From Owenia fusiformis (Eukaryota; Annelida; Polychaeta; Sabellida; Oweniidae): 64,000 nucleotides of DNA. Position 1 is the stretch's first letter. Each line of letters opens with the position of its first letter. Positions 34,501 through 44,400 of the stretch are shown one piece after another. The notes under the pieces are model-generated. The model searched no databases and was not told the origin of the DNA. It saw only the letters and a program-made list of their open reading frames with translations. Location: the NCBI GenBank assembly GCA_903813345.2, contig CAIIXF020000010.1, forward strand, positions 22,641,181 through 22,705,180, in the 5' to 3' direction. The translations under genes and the position numbers were made by a program.

Positions 34501-37500
34501 GTGTAAATTTCTGATAACTTCTATACCAGGGTTCTCACTAGGCTTTTAGACTCCAGAGAATCTCCGGAGTCTAATATCTTAAAACCCTCAAACTCCAGAG
34601 TCTAATAGCTTTTCCAGAGTCTAAAGTGTTTTTTCCGGGGTCTAATTTTACATTTTTGTCACATTATTTGTGGTAAAACTCTTGAGAAAATAACTGGATA
34701 CAAACAAGGAATAGGAAGTCAGAAACCTTTTAGAAATAAATATTGGGATGAAAATAGCAAGATAATCTTAAGAAGTACATGTATGTTGAAAAGTATAGGA
34801 TATCTCTGATCTCACATGGGGGAGATGTAGTCACAATACCGCTGAAAATCAGGGGTCTAAAAATATCCTGGTGAGAACCCTGTATACCCTGAGACCTTAA
34901 AACAATTTCATAAAACAAAGATGGCCAACTGCATGTATTGAAAATACGAGCCAATATCAAACTAGCTCTATGGTCGCGTTAGAATACTAGAAGCCCCATG
35001 ATGATGTCAAAGTTAGGGTACAGCTGGAAAATAACATTTTGGTAAAAATATCTATACCTGCACATGTTATTTTCTGGTACACTATAAAGTATGAAGGCAT
35101 GCATTAATTTCCTTGCTTTTTTCAGGAAAGTATCATTACATTGTCTTCTTTTAGTATATCTTGTAAGAGTTCAATGGGAACTCCAGGAAATTCCGATATT
35201 TCACACTTTCTATTTTCCAAAGTTTCCAGACAACACAGGAGCTACCATTGACCTGTTTCCAGGTTAACTAAAAGTAGACAATGTAATGATATTTTCTTGA
35301 AAAAAGCAAGGAAATATACACATGCCTTCATACTTAATTTTGTACCAGAAAATAACATGTGCAGGTATAGGATTTTTTTACCAAAATGTTACTTTCCAAT
35401 TGAACGTTACACTCTGTTGATGAAACCTCAACCAAGGCTGAACAGATACTAGCCAGGCTGTTTGGTTCAGAATATTGTTGAAAATTAAAATTATATTGCA
35501 ACCATAGTGAACACCATCCATTGATCTCTATATATTGGAAGAAGATGTGAAATCTGGTTACTTGTCACTGAGACTCAGCTTGTCAGAACCCTCCATTTTT
35601 GAAACGTTTAATTTTAGCTGTTTTACACTCATATTTCTACATTGTTTTTTAACCTAGATGAAGGAGATATATAATATCGGAAATAGTTTTCAATTTTTTT
35701 TTGGTTATTATTAACCTCACTTGACACTTATCGAATTCGACGACCACTTTAGATTGTGGTCGTATGCGCGAATCATTGGTCAGTCAATGTTTTTACAAAT
35801 TTGGAGAAAATACTACGCATTGCATAATTAAATGACCCACCTCGATATATTCATGAGTATTTATGAATTCTCTTTATTTAATTGAACCGCCAATTGTATG
35901 GGTTTATCGACTATTGGAAGAGATTTTCGTTTTTGAATCGGAAATATTAAGCACTTTCCAAGATGACGTAAGCTCATCGGGAGGGATTCCCCTTATGACT
36001 GGTGCATGCCAGGACCGAATGTACTACTAAATGGAGGAATTTGACGATCAAAAGAAGTTAAATAATAGGCTCTCTAGTCAAATGGGTTACCAAAATGCTA
36101 AAGAGCCTTAAATTTTAAGGTTCTTTAGCATTTCAGCTAAAGAGCCTTAAATTTTAAGGCTCTTTAGCATTTTGATAGCCAATTCTGCTAGAGAGCCTTA
36201 AAGGAATTCCAGGCGACAGAAATGACGAAATATTGCTTCTGGGACAAGATCAAACAACTTTGACATATTCTATACCCAACCTATTTTGTAATTTAACAAT
36301 CAGGCAAATATACATACCATATTAGCAGATATCGGACAAATTTAAAAAGAAATTTTTTTTTGATTGATAAAATCACTGATTATTAAACCGGAAGTGTCTT
36401 CCCTGAGGTCCGCGAAGATGAAGAAGATAACATATGAAGATTTCAGTCATTTCAACTAACTTTGCCGTCGATTTGATTTGGTTTTAAATGATCTTCTAAT
36501 GCTTACTATGACTTCTATTAGTACTGTTTTGACTTCCCCACTTCATAAAAAACATTATCACTTTTTGCTTGACTCATAAATTTACCGAGATAAATCTACC
36601 GAGACAAATAAAAGAATGTTTTCAATTCTCAGTCTAAATTTGGCCTTTAAAAGGTTCAAACATAGATTTTGAAAAGTAAATGTTTGTTTGTTTGATGTTC
36701 ATGCATATATCGAAAATATATGTCTCTGGTTCACCAGAGAAGGTGTAAGACCAGGCAATCACGTATAGCCAGAAAAATGTTACGCAACGTCCGTTTAGTA
36801 AAGATTTTGATGTATAGACATTTATTGATGGATTGGAGGCTAGGATAAAAATGTTGTTGTTGTGTTGCATAAGCCGCTGTTTCCTCGACAGTTCACCTCT
36901 TGTACTGTAAATTTTCTTTGTGCTCTCTAATGTGCTTAAATTCTCACTTGTGAGGAAAATATTATGCAAAAATATCTCGTCACGTGAAAAATTCTAAAAT
37001 CAGCATTGAAATCTTATGGGCAATAGATTTGGAAGTGTTTTCTGTGATGTCCCTGAGCGGATGTCCCTGCATTCACGATAAACTTCGTCAAGATGTGCTG
37101 ATCTAGAAGAAACAAGATCCTTTTTCATCCCCAGGTCTTCATACTTTTTGCCATCTTAAAATGGGATTCCCTGTATTCTCGTGACAATAGCAAAGCCAAT
37201 ACAAGTGATTAATTTCATTAAACATTGATGATTGAGCGATGGAGCAAGCCCAAGAATTCTAGAAAAAATTGTGTACATAATCTGGACCTCGCTCAGAGAA
37301 CAAACTTCCGGCTTGTTATTCAAAATAAAAAGTGCTCCGTCGAGGAATCAAACCCACGCCGCAGAAGTGGTAAGCGAGCCCTCTAACCACTATACCAGAG
37401 TGTATTACCATGTCAGGACGAATTTTTTTGCAACTTTGTAGTGATATACATGTGTGAAATTTTTAAGTGGCATTCTGGGTTGAAAAACTTTCAGGAGTGT

Positions 37501-38159
37501 TGTTTTATTGTTTAGATGACGAAAACTTCAATAAAAAACAATATAAACACGGATTATAAACACAAAGGCTCTCTAGCCAAAACACTATGTTCACAGCTAA
37601 ATAGCCTTAAATTTTAAGGCTCTTTAGCATTTTGGCTAAAGAGCCTTAAATTTTAAGGTACTCCAGACACTTCGTAAATATACACGCAACCTATTGCTAT
37701 CAAAAACAAAAACCTCTTCGTTCTGCCGATAAACCCATACAATTGGCGATTCAACTACATAAAAAGAATTCTAAAATACTAAGGAATGTATCGAGGTAGG
37801 TCATTTAGGTGTGCAATGCGTAGTATTTTCTCCAACTTTGTAAAAACATTGGCTGACCAACGGTTCGTGCGTATGACCACAAACGTAGTGGGGGTCGTAG
37901 GATGCGATAAACTTGACACTATAATAAGAGAGATCAATAGATGGTGTTCACTGTGATTGTAACCAATGAAAGTGTGGTAGAAACTTCAAAGTATTATTGT
38001 TATTTTGCAAAATCATTTTTACTGGGCGATAATAGGGTAGTCTATTTTACCTATTCCGTAATATTCAAGTATGATATTTGGGGTCTGATTTTCCAGAACA
38101 TGCGGATGATTGGTATCCTCTTCAACCTCAATTTCAACTCCGTCGTCCGCATCATCCAT
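19565..38159 (-). CDS. SELENOS: Selenoprotein S (VIMP), six exons, UGA-encoded Sec
   Basis: Exons in order: 38051-38159, 33653-33796, 30026-30132, 28668-28754, 19913-19982 and 19565-19653. Phases agree throughout and total 201 residues with Sec at 200. Selenoprotein S is an ER membrane protein that recruits the ATPase p97/VCP to the Derlin complex in ER-associated degradation. Residues about 38-58 (RFLQQYGWFVLLGIILLLFL) are the membrane segment. A coiled coil follows, beginning with RNMAKMAAMER (30092-30124), which fits the VCP-interacting consensus R-x5-AA-x2-R exactly. The tail FNPLTGQSSSGSSFRPSRR, six glycines, Sec (TGA, 19571-19573), Gly, TAA matches the family's usual ...UG end. A SECIS hairpin lies downstream. 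A conventional reading would stop at the TGA two codons early. The gene is divergent from the IkB-like gene. Confidence 0.94.
19571..19573 (-). other. SELENOS: Selenocysteine codon (UGA)
   Basis: In-frame TGA followed by GGT and TAA, giving the C-terminal Sec-Gly typical of selenoprotein S. Confidence 0.9.
21626..22012. mobile_element. MITE with 26-bp inverted ends and a tandemly duplicated core
   Basis: AAAGGAC-n-ATTCTCGGTTTGGAGAAC at 21626-21651 is inverted at 21987-22012, differing at most at one position. Inside, a segment of about 135 bp occurs twice head-to-tail (about 21661-21800 and 21842-21977; period about 182 bp, roughly 85 percent alike). No coding capacity. Confidence 0.75.
22477..22484 (+). 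promoter_or_regulatory. TATA box, candidate promoter of the nested peptide gene
   Basis: TATAAAAT is followed about 90 bp later by a possible non-coding first exon ending at 22576 (AAATAAAG/gtacta). A good acceptor (ttatttccag, to 24862) stands two bases before the ATG of the peptide gene. The join is inferred. Confidence 0.4.
23024..23725. mobile_element. MITE family B, copy 3, interrupted
   Basis: 23024-23115 matches the left part of the family (AGATGCAAGTAGAAAG start) and about 23548-23700 the middle part (CGGGGAGATTCC, AGACCCCATGTTATAAAATC). About 430 bp of unrelated sequence lies between. The right end is eroded. Confidence 0.6.
23403..23536. repeat. Large imperfect hairpin
   Basis: Arms 23403-23460 and 23480-23536 are inverted copies (about 80 percent or better), starting ATCCTATGATTTA and ending GATATCTGCAC. 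They surround a 19-base TCTCTCGCTACGCTCGCTC loop. It lies in the sequence that interrupts the family B MITE. Confidence 0.75.
24865..25173 (+). CDS. Probable neuropeptide precursor, nested in SELENOS intron 4
   Basis: A 102-residue precursor. The start chosen is the ATG two bases after a strong splice acceptor; an in-frame ATG eight codons earlier (24841) is possible if unspliced. MQFIQPLIFTLLCCLYVTFA is a clean signal peptide. Two processing sites follow, HRR and RKR, releasing a peptide beginning DTSFLNGLPQ and one beginning DAPGVWIWMPAQGYVAVP. The chain ends in MMRYGR and stop. A C-terminal Gly-Arg is the standard amidation signal, giving ...MMRY-amide. There are only two cysteines, both in the signal peptide. 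I cannot place it in a named neuropeptide family; the RY-amide end resembles, but does not prove, FMRFamide- or RYamide-type relatives. Confidence 0.68.
   Translation: MQFIQPLIFTLLCCLYVTFAASITTNDQEKVRLHRRDTSFLNGLPQMLSKMQQQHPEMIQARKRDAPGVWIWMPAQGYVAVPEQSEDSSSDKMSGKMMRYGR
26516..26703. mobile_element. MITE family A, copy 3, intact with 9-bp target duplication
   Basis: 188 bp between inverted CAAGGAGGATTGG and CCAATCCTCCTTG. ATCAGAATA lies directly outside both ends (26507-26515 and 26704-26712). The inverted similarity extends inward through GCCAGGGTTCCAACTCGATATTC-like sequence. A 9-bp duplication points to a MULE-type transposase. Confidence 0.85.
27572..27895 (+). other. TATA-led reading frame with spaced cysteines, unproven
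   Basis: TATAAATA at about 27572 precedes a 77-codon open frame (27662-27895). It has a hydrophobic start (VLTVTLMILSQ) and cysteines spaced C-x14-C-x9-C near the end. However, the frame has no ATG at its 5' end: the nearest ATGs (27657, 27660) are in another frame that stops after seven codons. It may be a decayed small secreted-peptide gene or chance. Confidence 0.25.
28184..28642. repeat. Minisatellite, 28-bp unit and longer variants
   Basis: Units such as GTAGCACACAATATATAGCT plus CACAAAGG are repeated head-to-tail, some enlarged by an inserted 'AACACACATAGA' block (42-bp version). The array ends 25 bp from SELENOS exon 4. Antisense open frames across it are artefacts of the repeat. Confidence 0.9.
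28755..30025 (-). other. SELENOS intron 3
   Basis: A 1.27-kb GT-AG intron. Apart from a C10-A9 homopolymer run near 29141-29159, nothing recognisable is seen. Confidence 0.7.
30092..30124 (-). other. SELENOS: VCP/p97-interacting motif in SELENOS
   Basis: Encodes RNMAKMAAMER, which fits R-x5-A-A-x2-R, the known VIM consensus that binds the p97 N domain. It follows the membrane segment, on the cytosolic side, as in vertebrate selenoprotein S. Confidence 0.75.
30691..30826. repeat. 78-bp tandem duplication
   Basis: ATTTGTGTATGAATAATGAG and the next 35 or so bases occur at about 30691 and again at about 30769, almost identical. Confidence 0.8.
31223..32413 (-). mobile_element. Dispersed repeat with ATCCCATCGAAC inverted ends and 135-bp tandem units
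   Basis: ATCCCATCGAAC (31246-31257) is inverted at 32402-32413, matching the family at 13391-14169 in opposite orientation. Between them about five head-to-tail units of about 135 bp carry TGTCATTAGACAGTG and GGCGGCCATTTT (starts near 31345, 31512, 31647, 31782 and 31918). Next to the right end lies a CGGA/CGTA microsatellite. Open frames across it reflect the repeat, not a gene. Confidence 0.75.
32297..32374. repeat. CGGA/CGTA tetranucleotide microsatellite
   Basis: About 19 tetranucleotide units, mostly CGGA with interspersed CGTA and one ATGTACGT break. Confidence 0.9.
33326..33503. repeat. Inverted repeat carrying CACGTG
   Basis: ATTGGCCCCCACGTGAT (33326-33342) is perfectly inverted at 33487-33503. 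Another CCCCACGTGG lies between. It could be the inner part of a MITE; the outer ends were not resolved. Confidence 0.6.
33880..34080 (+). mobile_element. tRNA-derived SINE-like segment
   Basis: An A box-like TGGCTCAGGGATGG (33883-33896) and a B box-like GGTTCGATTTC (33920-33930) are spaced as in a pol III promoter, but no tRNA cloverleaf closes. The right border is estimated. Confidence 0.5.
34524..34886. mobile_element. MITE with inverted CAGGGTTCTCAC ends
   Basis: CCAGGGTTCTCACTAGG near 34526 is inverted as CCTGGTGAGAACCCTG at about 34867-34882. TATA lies at both borders. Inside, TCCAGAGTCTAA-like words repeat several times. Confidence 0.65.
35025..35398. mobile_element. Foldback element with about 130-bp arms
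   Basis: The left arm (35025 to about 35155) and right arm (about 35262 to 35398) are inverted copies sharing ATAACATGTGCAGGTATA, TATGAAGGCATG and TTGCTTTTTTCA-type words. The spacer is about 105 bp. No coding capacity. Confidence 0.75.
35728..37910. mobile_element. 2.2-kb MULE-type element, about 200-bp inverted ends and 9-bp target duplication
   Basis: ACTTGACAC lies directly outside both ends (35719-35727 and 37911-37919). The ends start TTATCG and are inverted over about 185-205 bp (35728 to about 35912; about 37725 to 37910), including GGTCAGTCAATGTTTTTACA against its partner and a shared CCCATACAATTGGCG block. Long inverted ends with 9-bp duplications are the hallmark of MuDR/MULE elements. 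Both inner ends also carry near-palindromic CTAAAGAGCCTTAAATTTTA repeats (about 36090-36175 and 37595-37660). I see no transposase, so it is probably non-autonomous. A tRNA-like segment lies inside at 37330-37400. Confidence 0.85.
37330..37400 (-). mobile_element. tRNA-like SINE head inside the MULE-type element
   Basis: On the minus strand, CTGGTATAGTGG (37387-37398) resembles an A box and GGTTTGATTCC (37344-37354) a B box. The acceptor stem does not pair, so a functional tRNA is unlikely. Confidence 0.5.
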
Positions 38160-38412
38160 TATGGTGATTCTAATTAGCAACTACGATAAAGTGAGAAACT
38201 AAAAGGGAAATCCAGCTGACGTGTTTTTTAAAAATGCGGAAATGACGTCACATCCAACAGGTGTCGCTACAATTTACTTCCTGGTTAGGAAAGTTTCAGA
38301 AAGTAAAACTGTCGCAGTTTTGTTAATTTTTCGCTGATGTTGCCAGAATAAATGATATATAATACAAACCAAAACATGTCGGTAATATAAAAGAAGGTAA
38401 ATAATCAGAAAA
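38160..38412. promoter_or_regulatory. Shared divergent promoter of SELENOS and the IkB-like gene
   Basis: Only 253 bp separate the two start codons. Visible sites: GGGAAATCCA (38205-38214), nine of ten matches to the kB consensus; TGACGTGT (38217-38224), like the ATF6/XBP1 UPR element; and TGACGTCA (38243-38250), a perfect CRE/ATF site. No TATA box is evident. Confidence 0.65.
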
Positions 38413-41400
38413 ATGGTGGTGGAGTTGCCAGATTTAATCGGTAAGTCAATCTGAGGTAATAATCTTCTCTTGTGCTCATCAATCTCTGATCAGATTTGTT
38501 TTTTCAGTACATTTTATTTACTTCCTTGTCCAATTAATTGTCCAATCAAATCCTAGCTCTTAGATAAACAATGTTATTATTTGACTTGCTCAAAATGTTC
38601 ACATCTGTCAGTGCCACAATACATGTACATAATGGATCAACAACATGTATGACAGGTATACTGTTATAGTCCTTACCATATTCTCTGGCCACTGTATCTG
38701 TATCGTCAAATTGACTAGAGGCTCGAGTAATCGCTAGCCTTTATGCATCTCATCTAGTATTATACTGTACATTTACAAACTGGGACTTTGGGACATGAAT
38801 TACTAACAAAATATCAAACATCAATGACTTCCTGAATGTATTTGACTTGATTAATATAGAGTTCAAACCTCAATCATTTGCTGGATTTCTCAGCAATGCT
38901 ATTTTTACATGCTAAGATTTTACACAGGGATCCCCTTAAGCTAAACATGCTTAAAATGGTTTTTGAGATTTTTTCAGTCAAAAAACGGAATTCTTTCCTT
39001 CTGCATGATTCTAAAGAGTAAAAGACAATATACTTTTATTGGATATAAGGATAGTGATTGATTTAAGTATATACTGTAGCATAACATATCTCCAGGATCA
39101 CATTATCTGTACGCTACTATTACTATAATGTTACTATTCTCTAGCTAAATCCAGAGACTGGTGAATTAACTGTAAGTAATCTTCCTGCTGCTCTGCTTAC
39201 TGTTTGGATGTAGGTTTGAAGGATTACACTAGTTTATCCTAGGTTCATATACAGTAAAACCTGTGTATATTGAACACATTTTGCTGAGAAAACACATTCA
39301 AAGTTGGTATTGTTCACTACAGAGAGGGTAATTTATACAGAAGTCAGTAGAGTATGTGCGGAGGAAGGGTGTCTACTAGAGACAGGTGTTCACGAGAGAG
39401 AGGTGTCCACTAAGACAGGTTCTACTGTAGAGGCTGTATATATAAACCTTAACTCAGTTGTTCTTTAGAATATATCGATAAAAGATGATAGTGAGAAATC
39501 AATTGAAACAAAACCTGTAACCTGATGATGAGAAAATAAAACGAAATCATTAACAGTTGGCTTGTCTAACTAGAGGTTGAACTGTTGTTCTAAATCTATT
39601 ATTCCAAAATTTGATATTTGAAACAGGTTCGGGTTTTGTTAATATTTTAAGTTTAAAATATTTTATTTCTGTGTCACAGGTTTAAAAACTACATTCAATA
39701 TCATATAATAAATACTTTTTTTTAAAAACCCACCAGCCGGCATCGGCTTAGGAGACACCATTAAATGTATATCTAATTGTAATTGAGTATTGACTAGAGT
39801 AAGTTGACTAATAGAGCACTCTTAAATAGAGTAGTAGTTATAGGTTTTCAAGATTAGGGTAATAACAAGATTTAAAGTTATAGGATAGCCTTTAGGGTAA
39901 TTTAGCAGATTTCTGGATTTCGAAACGTATGGTATTTTCAAAATCATAGGTACACTTTCCTAATTTTTGGGATAACCTTTGAGTTTTGGTAACTTGTTCA
40001 GAAGTGATATCATTTGTTTTGTTTCATCCCATCCCAATAACTAGTATAAGAATTAGTATATTAGTTTTGGTATAGTATTATAATATCATCTGTTATCCCC
40101 AGGCTGTTATCAGGAATTACCAGTTCTAGTTATAATCATTTTATTGAAATTATATGGCGCAATACTCTCATACACCGTTAAAGCAATAACTTTTTATTAC
40201 TTTTATAACTTTTCAATACATATATTATGGCTCATATTTTTAACCTTTAACCTTGACATTGCTTGTAAATATAGGTTGTACATTTATGTTAAGAAAGAAA
40301 TATGCAATGAGGAACTGAAACAGATTGATAAAATAAATGACACGCATTAGACCTTTTAAGTCCCATAGGTAAAACTTCCTTATTTACTTTTTAATTTATA
40401 TTCAACTCGAGATCTAAAAATATGGTTTTCAAAATTCTGTAGTACTCCTGAAATTCACAATATTTGACCAACTAGGTGTTTATTTGCGATAGCTTTTTGG
40501 AGAGCACTTTCAAATAACCTTGATCTGGCATTTTATCTACTTAAAAGGAAAATTATTCATAAGGTGATGCCATTGGTGTTAAAAGGTGAGTTATTGTTGC
40601 TTCTCAATGATCAGGATCATGAGCAAATACATTAAATACTTAAGATTCAGCTATGTTAGATTTTAATATTAAAGCAGAAAATGGAATAATTTGTTTGTAA
40701 TTGACGTTTCCCTGAGAATGATGTTCAACATTGAACATTTTTATTTTTCTATCTAATCGTCCTAAAAACTAGTTATTCTTTTGAATGTTCTTTCATAAGA
40801 AAATGGCATGGGCAGAAAACACTTTAAAATGGGGAGAACTCTACATAAATACCATGACTAGTCTACATATGAAGCTTATCAGCTCAGTAGTATGTTTTCT
40901 AATGACAGCAGATCAATGATAAATCACATCCTTGGTTTTAGGTGTCTTTCTGAGAAAAAATGGATGTATAACAATATTATGTTTGGCGCACATTCACATG
41001 TAAGCTGTACGTACCATTCCTACTTTTATGACAAATCTTCATGGTGACAAAATTGTTTATTTACTTATCTCCAGACTATTAAGGATTAAAGTTAAAGCAT
41101 CAGCACATCCTTCTTCAAAGGACTTCATTTATGCCTAAATTCAGTATTCTTTTTCTTTTTCGTGAAATGGTTAAATATTTTAATTTTGGACATACTATAG
41201 AATGTTCTACGGAAGATGTTTTATTCTTAAGCTAATATTTGTATAAATCCTATGATTTTTTGTTACATATAACAAACTTCTAAGTCATAAGATATGTTAG
41301 GGCATACTGCTGTAGTATAAAGACAGATTTGTAGACTGTTCAACAGGATTTTAATTACCCTTGTACACTGTGTGTAGTAGTTCTCTTAAGGTATGTTGTG

Positions 41401-44400
41401 TAGGCTAATATTGTTTAATGTCCAGTTTGTTTGCTCAAGCCCAACAATATCCCAGATGCGGGTAGAAATAATCTTGATTTACGTCATTAAAAATTCACAA
41501 TTCAGTCAATCTGATGTCATATTTGGAATCTACATGTAAATTTACATCTAGAAATGTGGTTTTGAAAAGAGTTTATCAGCTTTGAAAATTTAATTTTCTT
41601 GGAAAATGTGACTTCTAGGTCGGGGAGATTCCCCATAGACCCCATGTTGTAAAACCACAAAAAGTGAAATATCTTTTCTTGTGTTTGGCAGATAATATTT
41701 TCTTTTACTGGACATATTTTAATTTATATAACTATCACATACATACGGGTAATATGAAAAGTGAACCACTAAAACTGATGCATATTCAAGTTTAATGGAA
41801 TTTTGTAATACCCTGCCATGTTATTTCCCCCGAATCAGCCACCTGGTGGCGTAACTGGTAACTACCTACTCGCATCTGAGTAATTGAATAGAGAGAAGCA
41901 AGGGTATATATTTGTAAAATACCCTTGCAGCAAGGATGCATCAGCATGACTTCTTTCAATTTGGCTAAAGCTTATACATATATATCAAAGCTGTGAAGCT
42001 GCATTTATTAAAACTAATCTACATGTTACTATATTCTTTTGCTAGGACTGGTTCCTTAAACCTTCTAGACTCTAGTTCCCTTGTATTTTACTTATAACTA
42101 AACCACATGGTTCTTTCTGTACCCTACCTTTAGGGTATATACTGGCAGTTCAATGAGATAAATGAAATATAGAAGTCATGATGTCTAAGACAAGTTATAT
42201 CTTGAATTGATGGGTCTAAGTTTGACTTAGTCTCAGACTTAAGGAAATGACCTCCAGAAAACTGAATAAATCCAGATTTGTGTTTACTCTGCCACATTCT
42301 GTTTATATACACAGTGTAATCATGTTAATATAATATAATCATCAACAGCTCTTGTTTATCTTATATCTGTGGCACATATCCAGTGACCTTTCTTCCCTAC
42401 TATCATTAGAGGAACAGGATACTGCACCCAAAACCTGAAAGTTATATGCCTCCCTCATGAAAATCTGCTTGACCCTGTTAAAAAGATGAAATGAGCATAT
42501 TGAGCACAAATAATGGAGATCTCTGTTCTATTCTAATAATAATGCTAGGGTTAATGTGTATTTAAGATTGAAAAGTTAAGATTTCTTAAATATATTATTT
42601 TCTTATCCAACCTCTTGATTTCTATGGTTGAAGCAAGATTTTAAAAATTTTATAGCTAAGAATATTTTATTATATTCCTCAATAATGTTTATTTGATATA
42701 TTTGAATTGAAAGTTTCAATTTTTAAAATTGTTTGATTAAAAATGATCTCAGTGGTTTTCCCCTTGACTAATCGTAGTACTGGTAAGTTAATCATATTTC
42801 TTAGAATCGTGCTACTTATATGGTTTTAGTAGATATCTTGACAGTATGTCAACTTCCTCTTAATTCAAGTGGTTTGTTTTACAGTTTAATGCTTACATTT
42901 GAGCAAACACTTCCATTCATTTATATGTGCTAATTTTTGAAGTTGATGTTTTCTTGATGCTCCATACTAATAAGTACTATACATGTACATTATACAATGC
43001 TTTTCACTTTTGACATTCATGTGACATTCCATAATAAGTAAGTATGTTTCTGGATGTGTCTTAAGTATTTTCAAATTGTTTTAACAAGAAATATTAAGAC
43101 AAAATAAGTGAGATGACTTTTGAATAATTAAACTTTAAATACAGACTTTATAATTTTATGTGCTTCAAAAAACTTGGAAAAGTCAAAATTACATTGGTAC
43201 AATATTATATTAGGTCTTATTTAAGAATTTAACAGATAGGTTGTTAAATAAAATGTGTATTTTTATTAAGTGTGGTTCTCAAAATCTTGAATAATATGAA
43301 TCATGAAAAATCTTGATTTGCAGATTCAATGGCATGTACACCCTCAATCCGCACTGTAAAATCACGGTACCGTATGGTACATTAAGAGTATGGTACCATA
43401 CTGTACCATTGGAGTATGGTACAGTACAGTGCTCACAGTACCTTATGGTACCAATTTAGTCTATGGTACCGTATGTTACCATATTTCATGGCACTGTATG
43501 GTACCATTGCCAAAATTGTACTGCACAGTACTATTACAAATTGGCTGTGTAGGAGTGAAGAAGCTCAATTTTATAAAATATGACAAAACTGAGTAATTAA
43601 CAATATATTCATATTGCTTTTCAGGAGTACAGTCGAAGCAAGCAGATCGTAACAAAAACAACAACAGTAACAACAAAAATATCATCTCTTCAACCAACAA
43701 AATGCCCGAAGCAAGCAAAACTGAAAAGGAACAAATGACAATAGAAAAGAGCAATCCCAAAATAAAGACGCAAGACCTTCAAATAGCATGTGACAAAGCT
43801 GATGGTACTGAAGTCGAATCAAACCGTAGCAATGAACAAAACGGAATGGCAGATGGGAGCAGAAACAAGTCAAATGGTATTGCTACGACAACTGTACCAT
43901 TGGCTGTGTATAAGGACTCTGACAGAAGCATTGATGCTACTATTAAAAAGATGAGCAGGCTTAAGGTTAATGACTCCAGAACAGTGAAAGCTGATATAAG
44001 TGCAGATGATATGCAGTCAACATTGACCACCATTGAAACATTTGATTCTGGTGAGGAAGCACTGTTAAAACAAATGACAAACTTGGAAATTGGGAAGGAA
44101 CGTCCTCAAGGAGAGTTAGTAGACCATGGGCCCAATAATGGTGTTGCCGTTCCTATAATATCAAACCAATCACAAATTCAGTTCCGCAATTACCAGACTT
44201 ACACCAATGAGCAGACAGTACAAGGAGGAAAGAGAAGTTACTATGGAGATGAAGAAACACTTAAATACATGCGCCCAAACCCAAATGCAATCACAAACCA
44301 ACCTCCCAACATAGAATACCAGTCCCAGCAAGGCTTTCTCAGTCAAACTATTCCAACGATGCCTCAGAATATTCTACCTAAGCCTAACGCTAACAGTGTA

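Larger units (their letters stand above)
33797..38050 (-). other. SELENOS intron 1
   Basis: A 4.25-kb GT-AG intron holding a tRNA-derived SINE, two inverted-repeat elements and a 2.2-kb MULE-type element that ends 141 bp from exon 1. The stretches between them show nothing recognisable. Confidence 0.7.
38441..43624 (+). other. Intron 1 of the IkB-like gene (5.2 kb)
   Basis: AT-rich. It contains one family B MITE (41453-41877) and a GTAC-rich block just before exon 2. No other exon or repeat is recognised. Confidence 0.65.

Noticed and set aside
36634-36969. 111-codon minus-strand frame inside the MULE-type element
   Set aside because: No recognisable transposase or captured gene features; composition like surrounding AT-rich DNA.
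37330-37400. Functional tRNA gene
   Set aside because: Internal promoter boxes resemble a tRNA, but the acceptor stem fails and it lies inside a transposon.
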